This document shows, piece after piece, positions 1 through 11,314 of a stretch of 64,000 bases of DNA. The notes under the pieces were generated by a model, which worked only from the letters and a program-made list of their open reading frames with translations, was not told the origin of the DNA and did not search any database. How positions within the stretch are numbered: position 1 is the first letter of the stretch; each line of letters begins with the position of its first letter. Source of the stretch: Raphanus sativus (lineage: Eukaryota > Streptophyta > Magnoliopsida > Brassicales > Brassicaceae); NCBI RefSeq assembly GCF_000801105.2, contig NC_079513.1, forward strand, positions 24,582,273 to 24,646,272, written 5' to 3'. The position numbers were made by a program, and so were the translations under genes.

Positions 1-517
1 CATTTTTCACAATTTACAAAACAAAGAAATGTCTTTTTGGGAAATAAAGAGTCTGAAAGATAATTTAGACATGTGATTGGTCAATAAATCGGCGCTCTAC
101 TCTCTGTTACGGTTGGTATCCATGTCATCCCATCTCCCACCCCTCACCACCTTATCTCTCTCTCCATTAAATTATTGAGTATTTCTTTAAAGCTACAAAT
201 CTCACGACCTCCCACGCTTAACAACATTCACAAGGAAGGATAGATAGATAGAGAGAGAGAATAAAAGCTCCAAAGGCTTTCTTTTTCTTTCTCTCGTCAT
301 CTCCTGCAAATAGGAAGGTTGGAGAACAAGAAGTGGGGTCTCTGTTTTCATTTTTAGCCTTGCGATTCCGATAAATCTATCAGCTTCAAGGCCCATCCAG
401 TCCAATCCAATCCAAATCCACATCTTACTTCACTTAATCTATATAGTTAGAGAGAGAAAGAGTTAAACTTTTCACATCTCTCTCTCTCTATCTATCAGCT
501 TCTCTCTTCCTGTTCTC
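1..517 (+). promoter_or_regulatory. Upstream region and 5' leader of MIEL1
   Basis: No gene is seen before the MIEL1 start at 518. From about 230 onward the sequence is rich in GA/CT tracts (for example the GATAGATAGATAGAGAGAGA run near 240 and CT runs at 478-507), which is common in plant 5' leaders and core promoters. I see no clear TATA box, so the transcription start is not assigned. Confidence 0.4.
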
Positions 518-2767
518 ATGGAAGCCTCACCCAATGATCGACTTCATTTTGGCAAGATGGGTTTCGGGTAAAACAACAGTCCTCTGTTTCTCTTTATGTC
601 TGTTAGTCTCTTACTGTCTGTTTTTATCAGATCAGTGTTTCCTGGTCTGTGTCTCTCTTCTTCTATGTGATCCGTAGATTCCCATAATTCTAAGCTCTGA
701 ATCATAAAGTTTCTTCCTTTCTCCACATCTGATTCATGGGTTTTCATCTGTTTCCAGTTTATGAACCTAATCGATTGATAGATCTGTCTCGATCTAGAGA
801 AAGTTTATAATTCTCTGTATCCATTTTGACTATTTCTGATCCATATAGATCGTGTTTCTCGTCCATGTGTGTATTAGGTGTCAGCATTACAGGAGGAGAT
901 GCCAGATCAGAGCTCCTTGTTGCAACGAAGTCTTCGATTGTCGCCATTGTCATAACGAGTTCACTGTAATAATCTCAACTCTTTAACTTTTAGTTACTGT
1001 CCTAAATTACTTTTTCCTGTTATGTTCCTGTTATGTCCTAACGGTAAACCTGAGTTTAGTTATTTTAAAAAAAAAAACTTATTTTTTGAATTACAGAGCA
1101 CTCTGCGCAATATCTACGACCGTCATGAGCTTGTTCGTCAAGACGTTAAACAAGTACGGTCCAATTCTCATAATTGAATCATATGATCTCAGCAAGTTCG
1201 CTTTTTTTTTTCCTTTTTCTAATCTGTTACATCCTATGGTTGTTTCTTTCAGGTGATTTGTTCTGTTTGCGATACAGAGCAGCCGGTAACTCTCATCATT
1301 ATACTCTGAGTTGCTTTTAACTATTCTCATGAGTTATGACGATAAGTTACTTGTTTCAATGTGTTTTTTAAAATCAGGTAGCTCAAGTATGCACCAACTG
1401 TGGTGTCAACATGGGAGAATACTTTTGCAATATCTGCAAGTTCTATGATGATAACGTAAACAGAGTTTGATTTTCTATCTTCTTTCTTCTTAGTGTTTGA
1501 TTCTAATCATTATTGCTCCTGTATTGTTCTGTTCAGACTGAGAAACAACAGTTCCATTGTGATGACTGTGGAATCTGCAGGTGAGAGATTCTATCCTTCA
1601 TACAGTGTAATTGGTGATTCCTTTGAAGTTTGTGTGATGGTTATCATTTCATTGTGTGTTGCAGAGTTGGTGGACGTGAGAACTTCTTCCATTGCAAGAA
1701 ATGTGGTAAAAAATTCAAAAAAAAAAGCAACAAACTTTAATCATGTTCAGTTTTGCATTCAAACACAATAGTCAAGTGGTGTTGACACATCCATTTTCTT
1801 GCTTTTCAGGATCTTGTTATGCGACTGGTCTGCGCAACAACCATCGCTGCGTTGAGGATTCAATGAGACATCACTGTCCCATTTGTTACGAGGTATGTGT
1901 GTGTGTGTGTGTGTGTGTTAAAGGCTTAAATGTTTTTCAGCAAAAACATGTGTGAGTGAGATGCTTTGTTGCTTTTGCAGTATCTCTTTGATTCTCTTAA
2001 AGAAACAACAGTGATGAAATGCGGTCACACGATGCACTGTGAATGCTACCATGAGATGATCAAGCGTGACAAGTAATCTATTTACTCTTCTTTTTTTTTT
2101 CTTCTTGTAGTTCTTTCTCTCTGTTTAAACTTTTAAACCTTCTAGTGATGGGGGTTTTTGAATGTGTGAAAACTTTTTTGATTTGTGTAGATTTTGCTGT
2201 CCTATTTGCTCGAGGTCAGTGATTGATATGTCAAAAACATGGCAGAGAATGGATGAAGAGGTTAGTTTTAACATCTATTGGTGAATTTGTTTTAATCAAG
2301 GTTCTAAAAATCGGTCTAGTCACCAAATCTTTCATAATGGATATGATTTTTTAAAAATCCGATTTGAGCAGTTTGTACTGGTATAAATCGGTTAAATTAA
2401 GCGTCAATCTTACTGGAGTCCATAAGTTTGTCTGATTTCTCCTTTTTTTTTCTATTAAATCTGTTTTTTTTACTTTCAAAATTTTTAATTCCAATTTCAT
2501 TTGTGTGTTGTTAGATTGAAGCCACTTCTATGCCTTCAGATTACCGCGACAAGAAGGTAACATAATTTTCTTTCAAGCTTAATCAAAACAGATTGTCTTG
2601 CAAGACATTTTTGAAGTTACTAAAAATAAGATTCATCACAGGTGTGGATTCTATGCAACGATTGTAACGACACAACAGAAGTTTATTTCCACATAATAGG
2701 ACAGAAATGTGGACATTGTAGATCTTACAACACCAGAGCCGTCGCACCTCCTGTTCTTCCTCAATGA
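518..2767 (+). CDS. MIEL1: MIEL1-type RING E3 ubiquitin ligase (CHY/CTCHY/RING zinc finger), 12 exons
   Basis: Exons: 518-567, 878-965, 1097-1153, 1253-1285, 1378-1455, 1537-1580, 1665-1705, 1810-1892, 1981-2072, 2191-2260, 2515-2556, 2642-2767. All introns are GT-AG and the joined frame is 268 codons (267 aa), the length I recall for Arabidopsis MIEL1. The protein opens [24 protein letters not shown] zinc finger starts at Cys18 and is followed by the CTCHY finger. A C3H2C3 RING begins with CPIC at residue 153 and ends with CPIC near residue 195. A terminal zinc ribbon (CNDC ... CGHC) lies in residues 227-267. In Arabidopsis MIEL1 ubiquitinates MYB30 and MYB96 and so tempers cell-death and ABA responses; this is family knowledge. 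All metal ligands I checked are present and no lesion is seen. The next gene, BAM9, is on the same strand and separate. Confidence 0.95.
1893..1920 (+). repeat. (GT)n microsatellite at a splice donor
   Basis: A GT dinucleotide run starts directly at the donor site of MIEL1 intron 8, so the donor GT is part of the run. Length changes here would leave the coding frame untouched. Confidence 0.8.
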
Positions 2768-3154
2768 CACATCACCAAAAGATTTTTCACCTATTGCCAT
2801 CTACCAGAAAGCAAAGCATGAACTTTTTGTTGCAAAAAAACTTTCTTGATGATCGGTTTATATAGCAAGAAACAAAAAGGTTGATGATCAATATGATCAT
2901 TGGTCACATAAGGAAAACACACATATCTGTCTACTTTATGATTCTATTTGTTGTTGGTTCTTAAAATGGTTATGTTTGGGTGTGGGAAAGCCAGGGTTAT
3001 GTATAATATACTCTAAATATTCTTGATCCAGGAACATTACCTGTGATATATGCACTGTGCTTTGTTTAATTCAACAAATCTCAAAGCTACAGATTATTTT
3101 CTTTTATAGTCTCATCAGTACACATTGCACAGCTCAAACTCATTTTGCTCCAAC
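2768..3154. other. MIEL1 3' UTR and spacer
   Basis: This is AT-rich sequence after the MIEL1 stop with no coding potential. It probably holds the 3' UTR; no single poly(A) signal is assigned. Confidence 0.4.
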
Positions 3155-3672
3155 TTAGGAGAACTATCGGCCAAGCTCTTGGACCAGCCATTATGATAAC
3201 ATTTTTTTAAAGAAGTCCCTCAAACTTGTCTTTCAAGCTCTTGGACCAGCCATTATGATAACTTTCTTAAAGAAGTCCCTCAAACTTGTCTTTCAAGTAA
3301 CTAGGCGTGTTCTCTTTACTACTCTTCAGTCTGTGGATCAAGAATCAGCATATTCTCTGCCGCTATCTTCCTAAACTCAGCAGCCTCGCCAACCGAAGGA
3401 AAGATCTTTGCGATACGATCAAAAACTCCAATCACAAAGTCCATGATCTCGTCAAGAACTTAAATTTCTCTGCCAAGAATCCTAAACATGACTGATCTTG
3501 TTCTCACCCAACACGCAATCCGCTGAATCCTGCTCGCTGATGGGTTTACAAGCACCCAGTTTACTATCTCCGAATCCGAACATCACACAAAGCTTCCCAT
3601 TTTTCACAATCTCGACTTGAACACCTAAGCTCTTGAAGAAAGCTTTGGTCTCACAGTGCTGTTAGGTAAACC
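3155..3672 (-). pseudogene. PCB2: Decayed PCB2/DVR (divinyl chlorophyllide 8-vinyl reductase) fragment
   Basis: Reading the minus strand gives broken pieces of the C-terminal third of the 8-vinyl reductase of chlorophyll synthesis: [30 protein letters not shown], then MDFVIGVFDRIAKIFPSVGE and MLILDP, and a final VQEL before the TAA at 3155-3157. Several frameshifts and stops interrupt it. One is a 1-base loss just after a VRP triplet near 3650, and two stops follow the LILDP region. A segment of about 62 bp in the 3' part is tandemly duplicated (3173-3234 and 3235-3298). The N-terminal two thirds are absent. From memory, Arabidopsis At5g18660 (PCB2) lies between MIEL1 and BAM9 with one exon, so this is the positional copy in ruins. 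A working copy should exist elsewhere, because the enzyme is needed for normal chlorophyll. Confidence 0.85.
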
Positions 3673-5072
3673 TCGAGTAGTCTTTCAACTATATTTCTGA
3701 GGACATACATGTGTTTGCATCTATAACGAGATTTGACGTAACTTTTATTTGCTCTGTCGCTATTATAAATTATGAATTGTTTGACTGCTAAAAATATATA
3801 TATAATGACTGCTAAAAATATATATAAAAAAAGAATACGAGATGCAAAAATAAAGTTAAGAAAACCGAAGAAAGGATAGAAACCACATGGTGAGAGAGTC
3901 GCAGCTGTGACAGTATTACAGAATCTGAGGAAACATAGTTGCATGGACCTGACTCAGCGTTGATATTTTGAACCTCCCATATTTCAACACGTGTCAACTT
4001 GTCTGAACCCATATGTTGATTTGAAAATCGCACCGAGTGGGAAATAATTTATTTATAAAAATCACAACCTCATCATTGACAACTTGGCTCGACGTGGAAT
4101 TCACCACATCCACGTTTTTCCTCGATACAAAACAATGTTATTATCCACTTTCCTTTACCAATTCCGTTTTTAACGTAACATCAACAGTACAGTCACCAGT
4201 CAGAACGGCTCTGAATATATAGATATAGTTAACTGAATCCAGCAACTATAGGTTTATACAATTAATTCGGATAAGATTAATTATCTCGATACTCTAACTG
4301 TACTTAACCAACTTGGCATATACTGTAATACATATATCAGTAAACGTAAAATGATAGTTTAATAAAATCAAAATTGTCAAACAAATTTTTTATTTTTTTT
4401 CAAAAAAAATTGTCAAACAAATTTCATATTGTTTATGTACTCCTCTCGTATTAACTAATGAGAGATAAGTTTGTCCACTTAAAAAGTTGGAATATCTAAT
4501 GTGGTTCACTCTTTTCAAAAGATACAAGTATTGAAGTATCCATGCGAAGGTGTATTACTATTTACAAACTTAATCTCGGGAAGTTTGTTTATTTCTATAA
4601 CTTTATTAAAAAGCCATTGCTATGATCTGAATCACTCATTTTTTTCTCCATGGAACTATAACCACTAGAAATACTTTTCAGTAATATTGAACAGTATTAT
4701 GTTTTCTCTGTTGGCGTAGAAAAATATACGTTTCCACTTTCCATAAATAATTCAATTTTCGTGGACGCATTTAGCCGTCAATATTGTCATTATTAAATGT
4801 GAAAAAAAAACGAAAAGACAATTATAAGCGGCTACAAGTATGGGAGCATTCTGGAAACGACACGTGGAATGTCCACGAGGGCAACAGTTTTATCCACTAA
4901 CCCTTTCTTTCTCTTTTCTCATCTTTTTGTTTCTTATATAAACCAAACCTAAAATCCTCCAGACAATCCATCCACAAATCACTTTTGACCTTTTATTCGG
5001 ATAAAAAGCACAAAATCACATTCATCTTTATCTTCTTTACCGCCTCTTTGATTCTTCGATCTCGTTACAAAA
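3673..5072 (+). promoter_or_regulatory. Intergenic region and BAM9 promoter
   Basis: The first 1.1 kb is AT-rich with no gene. Near BAM9 there is a G-box/ABRE-like ACACGTGG at 4860-4867 and a good TATA box (TTATATAAACC) at about 4935-4945, which puts transcription start near 4965-4975. The G-box is the type of site bound by bZIP and bHLH factors; its use here is inferred. Confidence 0.5.
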
Positions 5073-7253
5073 ATGGAAGTTTCTGTGATTGGAAACCCTC
5101 AAGCAAAAATCTGGAGAGCGGAATCAGCCTGCAGGGAGCTCGGGTTTAGATTTGGGTCCGGAATCATCTCCGGTGAATCGAGAAATAATAAAGTTAGTTT
5201 CTTGACCCACCAAAGCTCGAAATGGAAGGAGATCGGGCTCCGTTGCTCTCCGAGATCCGTCAAATGCGAAGCCATCGTCTCCGATCATGTCCCCTTTCTG
5301 AAACCCACTAGATCTGTAAGTCTTCTCTCTTCTCTTTCCCATCAATTGCAATTGCTTTATGAGCTTGAATTCGATTGCAAAATTGAGTCTTTTTATGATT
5401 TAGGAGAAAAAGATCTCTCCTTTTATTTCACGTTGGATTGTTATTACACGAGATTCTATTACAAGGGCAAATGTAATTAAACATGTTTTGGGGTTTTTTT
5501 TTTCCTTTGCTTTGTTGCAGCTAGAGAGCGTGAAACTATTCGTTGGGCTTCCTCTAGACACAGTCTCAGACTGTAACAGCGTGAACCACATGAAAGCCAT
5601 CACCGCTGGGCTCAAAGCTTTGAAGCTGCTCGGCGTTGAGGGAGTCGAATTACCGATCTTCTGGGGAGTCGTTGAGAGAGAAGCTCCGGGGGAATACGAT
5701 TGGTCGGGGTACTTAGCCGTGGCGGAGGTTGTTAAGAAGGTTGGACTCAAGCTTCACGCGTCTCTCTCTTTCCACGGTTCTTCCAAAGACACGGAGATTG
5801 GTCTCCCTGACTGGGTGGTGAAGATCGGTGAAGCCGTGCCAGGGATGTATTTTACGGATAGATATGGGAAACAGTACAGAGATTGCTTGTCGTTTGGAGT
5901 TGATGATGTTCCTGTTCTTGATGGGAAGACTCCTATGGAGGTTTATGGTGGCTTCTGCGAGAGCTTCAAGTCTGCTTTCTCAGACTACATGGGGAACACT
6001 ATCACGGTATTAATCCTTCTTTGTTTTGCATTTGCATTCTCAGTATTAATCCTGCGCATTCGTTTTTTTTCCGGTTTTGGTTCGGTTCTTAGGTTTTGGT
6101 TCAAAGTTTTGGTTCGGTTCAAGGTATTTAGAAAGTTCTGTTTCGGTTTGTTCCAGATGTTAAGGATCCGTTCAGGTATTTGGAATATTTGGAAAGTTTG
6201 GTTTGGTTCGGTAATTTTGGTTTTCGGTTTGTTCCAGACGTTAAGGAAAGTTCGGTTTGGTTCAGTTATTTAGGTTATTAGTTCAATCGGTTATCAGTTC
6301 AAAGTTGGGAACCGGCTCATATCTGAAGTAATTTACCGGTTCGGTTAGTTTCTGATCTTTTTGGTTCTTTTGGTTTGCAGGGAATCACGTTAGGTATGGG
6401 ACCAGACGGGGAGCTAAAGTATCCTTCTCATCAACACGAGACGTCTCTCTCTGGTGCGGGAGAGTTCCAGTGTTACGACGAACACATGCTTTCAGCTCTC
6501 AAACACTACGCGGAGTCCACAGGAAACCCTCTCTGGGGACTCGGCGGTCCACACGACGCTCCTGCCTACGATCAACAGCCTCATTCCACTTCTTTCTTCT
6601 CAGACGGCGGGTCGTGGGAGTCTCAGTACGGAGATTTCTTCTTGACTTGGTACTCGTCTCTTCTCACCTCCCATGCGGACCGAGTCCTCTCCGTTGCTTC
6701 ATCAGCATTCAGCGGGAGTGGAGTGTCGATAAGCGGGAAGTTACCTCTCTTACACCAATGGAACAAGCTGAGATCTCAGCCTTCTGAGTTAACAGCTGGG
6801 TTCTACGGCTCTAACGGTCACGACAGGTACGAGGCAGTCGCGGAGATCTTTGCGAAGAACTCTTGTGGGATGATAGTACCTGGAATGGATCTATCAGACG
6901 AGCACCAGTCACCGGCCTCTCTCTCCAGCCCTGAGTCGTTACTTGCAGACATCAAAACGTCGTGCAAGAAACAAGGAGTGGTTGTGTCAGGGCAAAACTC
7001 GGCTGCTTCTGTCTCTGGTGGGTTCGAGAGGATCGTTGAGAATCTGAAGGATGAGAGTGTGGGAATTGATCTGTTTACTTACCAGAGAATGGGAGCTCTT
7101 TTCTTCTCTCCAGAGCATTTCCATGCTTTCACAGTCTTTGTTCGGAACATGAACCAGGTCGAGCTGTCCTCATACGATCAAGCGGGAGAGGATGAGGCTC
7201 AGACAGTGAGCGTAGGTTCAGGCACTGGTGCACGTAGTTTGCAAACCGCTTGA
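5073..7253 (+). CDS. BAM9: BAM9-type plastid beta-amylase-like protein, 3 exons
   Basis: Exons 5073-5315, 5521-6006 and 6381-7253 give 533 aa, close to the Arabidopsis BAM9/BMY3 length I recall (about 536). The Ser/Arg-rich first ~70 residues look like a chloroplast transit peptide. A glycosyl hydrolase family 14 barrel follows, with VELPIFWGVVE and GNTITGITLGMGPDGELKYP. Glu254, within GPDGEL, matches the catalytic acid of active beta-amylases. The second catalytic Glu, normally in a TC-x-E-M motif, is not present: the aligned stretch reads VPGMDLSDEH. BAM9 in Arabidopsis is regarded as a non-catalytic family member, which fits. The start is the first ATG after the TATA box, and both introns are GT-AG. 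Intron 2 holds GGTTCGG-type low-complexity repeats. Confidence 0.95.
6047..6360 (+). repeat. GGTTCGGTT-type degenerate repeat in BAM9 intron 2
   Basis: The intron contains many overlapping copies of GGTTTTGGTTCGGTT-like words, with GTTCCAGA(T/C)GTTAAGGA repeated near 6151 and 6232. This is typical of degenerate plant repeat DNA and has no coding role. Confidence 0.6.
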
Positions 7254-7957
7254 TGAGTATTTTATATTTGTACGTAAATAAGAAAAGAATGTCTCTTGTT
7301 ATCTAGCATTTATATAGATTTTGTCATATTCATGTACAATTGTTTGTATCGTATGTATTCATAAAATATGAATCCTGAAGTTTCAGACAGAGATCTCTTG
7401 TTTCCTTGTAGAGTACTCAATGCCTCAGAGAATTCTTGAGGCCTCCTTATGTGTGTTTATTTTAAATTTTGTTGGTGGGATCTTTTTAGTAAAACTGACA
7501 AATCTTTGGCACCTTTTCTTTTCAAAAGTATATCAGAGACCACCATGATTGATGATAAGAAGCTGCTGAGAGATGACACAAAGGCCAACGTTGAGAACTT
7601 GAGATTACTTCAGCTCATATATATGCAAGAAGGAGAGTTTGATAGACACTGAACAAAGAACTACGATCGAATCAAGTGATTAGTAGTTAAACATGGAGAG
7701 AGATCAGTAAGTTTCTCAGTCTAATACAAACCACTGCTCTTTACCTAGTCACCATCTCAACAAGATTCATGAACTTCCATAGATTTTGAACCAACAAAAG
7801 AAAAATATACATAAACCATGGATAAAGTCTTAAAAGTGTTAAGGGTTTTAGATCTTTAAAGCAAGAACAAACCGTGAGTCAGAACCCACCAAAACGCTAA
7901 TATAAAGGGACTTATCCTTCTCTGACACCCGCTTGCTAGTCAATGCTCTTGAAACCC
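7254..7957. other. Spacer between convergent BAM9 and D1
   Basis: It contains the two 3' UTRs. A short open stretch at 7544-7652 (MIDDKKLLRDDTKANVENLR and on) is not recognised. It has no support beyond being open and may be a relic of an older gene. Confidence 0.4.
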
Positions 7958-9961
7958 TCACAGTACAGGAGGTACTGCTGTAGAATCGAGTTCAAAAAGT
8001 TCTTTCAACTCTCCATCTATCTCCTCGTTCACCCGGGTAGCAGTAATCTGATGAGAGAATCTCAGCATTTTCGACTTTGGGATTGTAAACATCGCCTCAT
8101 CCCCATCATCAAAATCACGTGGCCTACTCTCAGCTGCTCTAAACACTCTCTTCTTCCTTTCATCTTCATTAAACTGCAGCGCAGGCTCCAACGCTAAAAC
8201 CTTATAATAGTCCAAGGCGTCGTCATCAAGAACTTCGACAATGACAAGTTCCTCATAGGTTTCATCAATGCAACCAGTCCAGAATCTGTGTATCGCCCAC
8301 ACTTGACCAATCTTGGGCAGAATGGTATATTCATCCCCTTCCGTGGAGGTCTGAGGCACTACCATCAGATGTGAAAAGTTATCTGGAGAGAGTGCTACAT
8401 GAACTTTAGACACCAAGAAAGTTCCACAACCAACCGGCATTTTCTTTTCCCACCACTGGATGACTTCCCCAGGCAATGGCTTAGCCTTTAACCGAAAGGA
8501 GATTATTTTGTAAACTGGAGCCTGCTCAAATGTTTGAGTCACACTGATCTTATGGATCCTACAGTAGTCCCTAGGCATGTTGTTATCATCACATCCGACG
8601 TATGACCAGATCTGACCAGTTTGAAAAACCTTTCCATTTATAGGAAAGCTGAGAGCCTCTGGCTTTGGAGGTGCATAGTCTGCTAATAGATGTGAAGGGA
8701 CGGTCACCTCTTCGATTGTTGCAGGTAACGCAGCTTGGTCCAGCTCGTAAGCATACTTTGGCAGACCTTTGACGTCAACTCCAGTCAGTTTGAAGGAAGG
8801 GATCCTATGGGAGAATCGGTACAAACAGTGAGGTAACATGCAAAACTTGTCGGTATCACCAGTTCCCATACGAAAGAAGACGCTTGCAAAGCCTTTTGCT
8901 TTATGCAAGAATGCAATAGATACACCAACTCCATAAGTGCAATAATCTTGCAAAATCTGCACAAACTCATACTCATATTTGCGGTGAGAATCTGGTTTTG
9001 AAGACCAGTTGATATCCCAGTTCTTGAATAGAGCCCAAGTCTCTCCTTCCCTTGGATAAACAGTGAAATGACCAGGGTCGTTGCTTCCTTCTTCGTTGGA
9101 GTGGGTAACATGTGAGAATAATGAACGGTCTTTTGTGTTCACAGAACTCCCAAGTCTGAACTTACCAGCAGAAACAGGCAAGTCTTGTTCAAACCATTGG
9201 ATCTCGTTCTCATCATCAGGATCTGGCTCTAGGTATGTGATCCTAAGCCCAAAAGAAGGAACTGAAAAAACTTTCCTGATCAGAGCATACTGTCTAGGAA
9301 CCTTATCTGCTGTGTCATAGAGAGCCCAAACTTGTCCAACTGCAAAGTTTGCTTCTTCCCTCAGCTTATCAAAGTCGTTAAACTTCAGATCAGCAGCAAA
9401 CTCTTCCCTCTTTCTCTTCTCACCAACAACCTTCACAGCAGGAGAGCTTTGCTTTTCAGAGACAGATGTTGCCTCTTTCTTACAGTGGGATCTAAAATCT
9501 TCGAACTGTTTGTTGAACACAACCTCACCTGAACTTGAAAGGACTTCCATTGCAATGGTTTCCTCCTTGCAACTCGGACAAACGAACCATTTGTCCAGAT
9601 ACACTCTAAGAAAACGATGTCTACACCCACAGTTCCGACACGTTGTCCAAAAGCTTGGACCGGAACTGGAAGGAGCAACCGGGTGTCTCTGCTGTGTTTC
9701 ACGGAGGATTTGACTCAGCACCCCTTTAATGGAACTATCCTTAGATGAAAGGCCTTGAAGAGGTCTCTCACGCGCGGTGAACTCCTTGTTGCAAGATCGA
9801 CATCTGGTCTGTTTGCAGACAGAGCTTCTGTGTAATCTGTAACACACGGAACAGAATGGACACGTGGTCCAGAACTTCGGAATGACACTGGAAGGTGTTG
9901 GGTCTGAGGAAGTAGTCCCTTTGATCCAAGTCTCTGTAACGCCGTTAATTGTGAGATTCAT
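7958..9961 (-). CDS. D1: DUF3444 protein with two zinc ribbons, no J domain
   Basis: Single coding exon, 667 aa. Two Cys4 zinc ribbons lie at residues 34-57 (CPFC ... CRSC) and 108-131 (CRNC ... CPSC). A basic KRKRE patch at 182-186 could be a nuclear localisation signal. Two DUF3444 regions follow, each made of two GQxWA / GETWA modules. Plant proteins of this type usually start with a DnaJ J domain, but here no HPD motif or J domain exists. An ATG 17 codons upstream is open but lies before an intron acceptor (ATTAAG, followed by GAGGAG) that paralogue D3 also has in its 5' UTR, so I start at 9961. The 5' UTR is probably interrupted by an intron between about 9980 and 10110. Molecular function is unknown; the family is annotated in Arabidopsis as DnaJ N-terminal domain proteins. 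Confidence 0.9.
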   Translation of the reverse strand: MNLTINGVTETWIKGTTSSDPTPSSVIPKFWTTCPFCSVCYRLHRSSVCKQTRCRSCNKEFTARERPLQGLSSKDSSIKGVLSQILRETQQRHPVAPSSSGPSFWTTCRNCGCRHRFLRVYLDKWFVCPSCKEETIAMEVLSSSGEVVFNKQFEDFRSHCKKEATSVSEKQSSPAVKVVGEKRKREEFAADLKFNDFDKLREEANFAVGQVWALYDTADKVPRQYALIRKVFSVPSFGLRITYLEPDPDDENEIQWFEQDLPVSAGKFRLGSSVNTKDRSLFSHVTHSNEEGSNDPGHFTVYPREGETWALFKNWDINWSSKPDSHRKYEYEFVQILQDYCTYGVGVSIAFLHKAKGFASVFFRMGTGDTDKFCMLPHCLYRFSHRIPSFKLTGVDVKGLPKYAYELDQAALPATIEEVTVPSHLLADYAPPKPEALSFPINGKVFQTGQIWSYVGCDDNNMPRDYCRIHKISVTQTFEQAPVYKIISFRLKAKPLPGEVIQWWEKKMPVGCGTFLVSKVHVALSPDNFSHLMVVPQTSTEGDEYTILPKIGQVWAIHRFWTGCIDETYEELVIVEVLDDDALDYYKVLALEPALQFNEDERKKRVFRAAESRPRDFDDGDEAMFTIPKSKMLRFSHQITATRVNEEIDGELKELFELDSTAVPPVL

Positions 9962-10260
9962 CTTCGTGGGTCTCCTCCTTAATAAAGAAGAATACATATT
10001 ATTTAGGGCCATTCTTTTGAAAGCATTTGGAATAATAAAGGATTAAAGTTGTAAGAACCCTAACCTAAAGCAACCGCCTTTATACCAAGGAACCCTAGAT
10101 TAAGAAATTAAGGAGCTCACTCTGACTTAGAGGCTGACGTCGGAGTAGAACTGCGGCGAACGTTCCGTCGTCTTTGGGGGATAAGGAAAATCTCGCTCTT
10201 TTATAGGGTTGTGCTCTCCCCTTTTCACGGTGGTAAAAAGCTCTGTTCCCAGTTCATTTT

Positions 10261-10269
10261 GGCGGGAAA
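10261..10269 (-). promoter_or_regulatory. E2F-type TTTCCCGCC upstream of D1
   Basis: Read on the D1 strand, the sequence is TTTTCCCGCCAAAATGAACT, the E2F/DP consensus core in plants. It is followed by GCTTTTTACC and AAAGACGACGGA elements also present before D2, D6 and D7. A TATA-like CCTATAAAAG lies about 60 bp downstream on the same strand. Confidence 0.65.
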
Positions 10270-11314
10270 ATACATCCCGAGAAGAATGTAAATGGGCTAG
10301 CCAACATTATTGGGCCTAAAATGCCCAGATAATCATTGTGAATCTTCATGTCATATGTTAAAAAAAAAGTAAATACATATCCTGTGAAATATATAGCTTA
10401 CTTTTAAAAAGTAAATACAGATCCGGTGAAAAAGGTTGGTAAAAGTTATCCTAAAATTGTACTTACAGTCTCAAGTTGGTCTACTATTGTTTTAGTTTCT
10501 GATTTTGGCTCATTTGGTTTGCAGGTATGGCTGGGAATTTGAGTAAATAGAATAAAGCTTTGTTACCTAGGGCTCAAAAAAGAGGTCATAACTAAAAGAA
10601 AGCTTTGTTACAGCGTGCAAATAATTATCTTGGATGATATATTGGTTATTAAACCAAATCGGACCGAAATCCTAATCCTCTTAAACCTAAAACTACATCA
10701 TGTAATATTAGTTTCATTGCAATAGTCACTTAAACTAGAATCTCTGACACAAAGGCCAATTTTTTTTTTCATTTGAGATAATGACCTCTAGTTATTAAAC
10801 CAAACATTAGTGTTGTATACGCCGTGAGTGGCGAAGCCACAGCCAAAGTTAGGGATGTCAATGGGTGGCCCATGTCCAAATCCATATGGAATACGTCTAA
10901 ATTCATCCGAAATATTTTCTGTCTAAATGGACTTCACCCAAATACGCCCAAAGCCAATGGACAAAACCAAATGGACATGGGCCGCCTATGTGTTAAAAAA
11001 TATTTAGGATTAGTATTGGAGAGATAAAAAATCTAAAATCAGTTTCACTTTTACTATCTTTCGATTCTCGACTCGCGAGTCGCCTCAAAGCATTAGATGC
11101 CTGTGCACCCAGTATTTTTTTCAGAATTTTATTGTTTTATAAACTAAAATGGAAGAAAATTACTAGAAAACATAGAACATTATCATTATTGCAAGCCACT
11201 GATTCATTTTACACACATTATGCACCCATACAATTTTACAACTGGATTCGCCCATGGCTTCTGTTGAAAATCATTGTGAGAAGATCGGTATATAAAATCA
11301 TATTTTTAACGTTG
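10270..11314. other. Spacer between D1 and peptide gene A, with a small fold-back repeat
   Basis: No gene is seen. TGGGCC/TGGGCT words near 10290-10325 could be site II promoter elements for D1. The rest is AT-rich. Confidence 0.4.
10856..10992. mobile_element. Short inverted-repeat element (hAT-like MITE candidate)
   Basis: The left end GGGATGTCAATGGGTGGCCC, continuing ATGTCCAAAT, is mirrored at the right end by ATGGACATGGGCCGCCTATG. The ends therefore form imperfect inverted repeats about 30 bp long around a short A/T-rich core. The GGGATGTCAA start resembles hAT-type ends. I could not define a target duplication. Confidence 0.45.

Noticed and set aside
3651..4033. Minus-strand open frames upstream of the PCB2 relic as its missing N-terminus
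   Set aside because: The translated sequence shows no match to the reductase N-terminal part; homology stops near 3672.
7544..7652. 36-codon frame MIDDKKLLRDDTKANVENLR and on as a gene
   Set aside because: Too short and unsupported; no paralogue or known family.
9962..10012. In-frame upstream ATG extending D1 by 17 residues
   Set aside because: The matching stretch in D3 lies inside a 5' UTR intron just before its acceptor, and D1 has the same acceptor-like end, so the extension is probably not in the mRNA.
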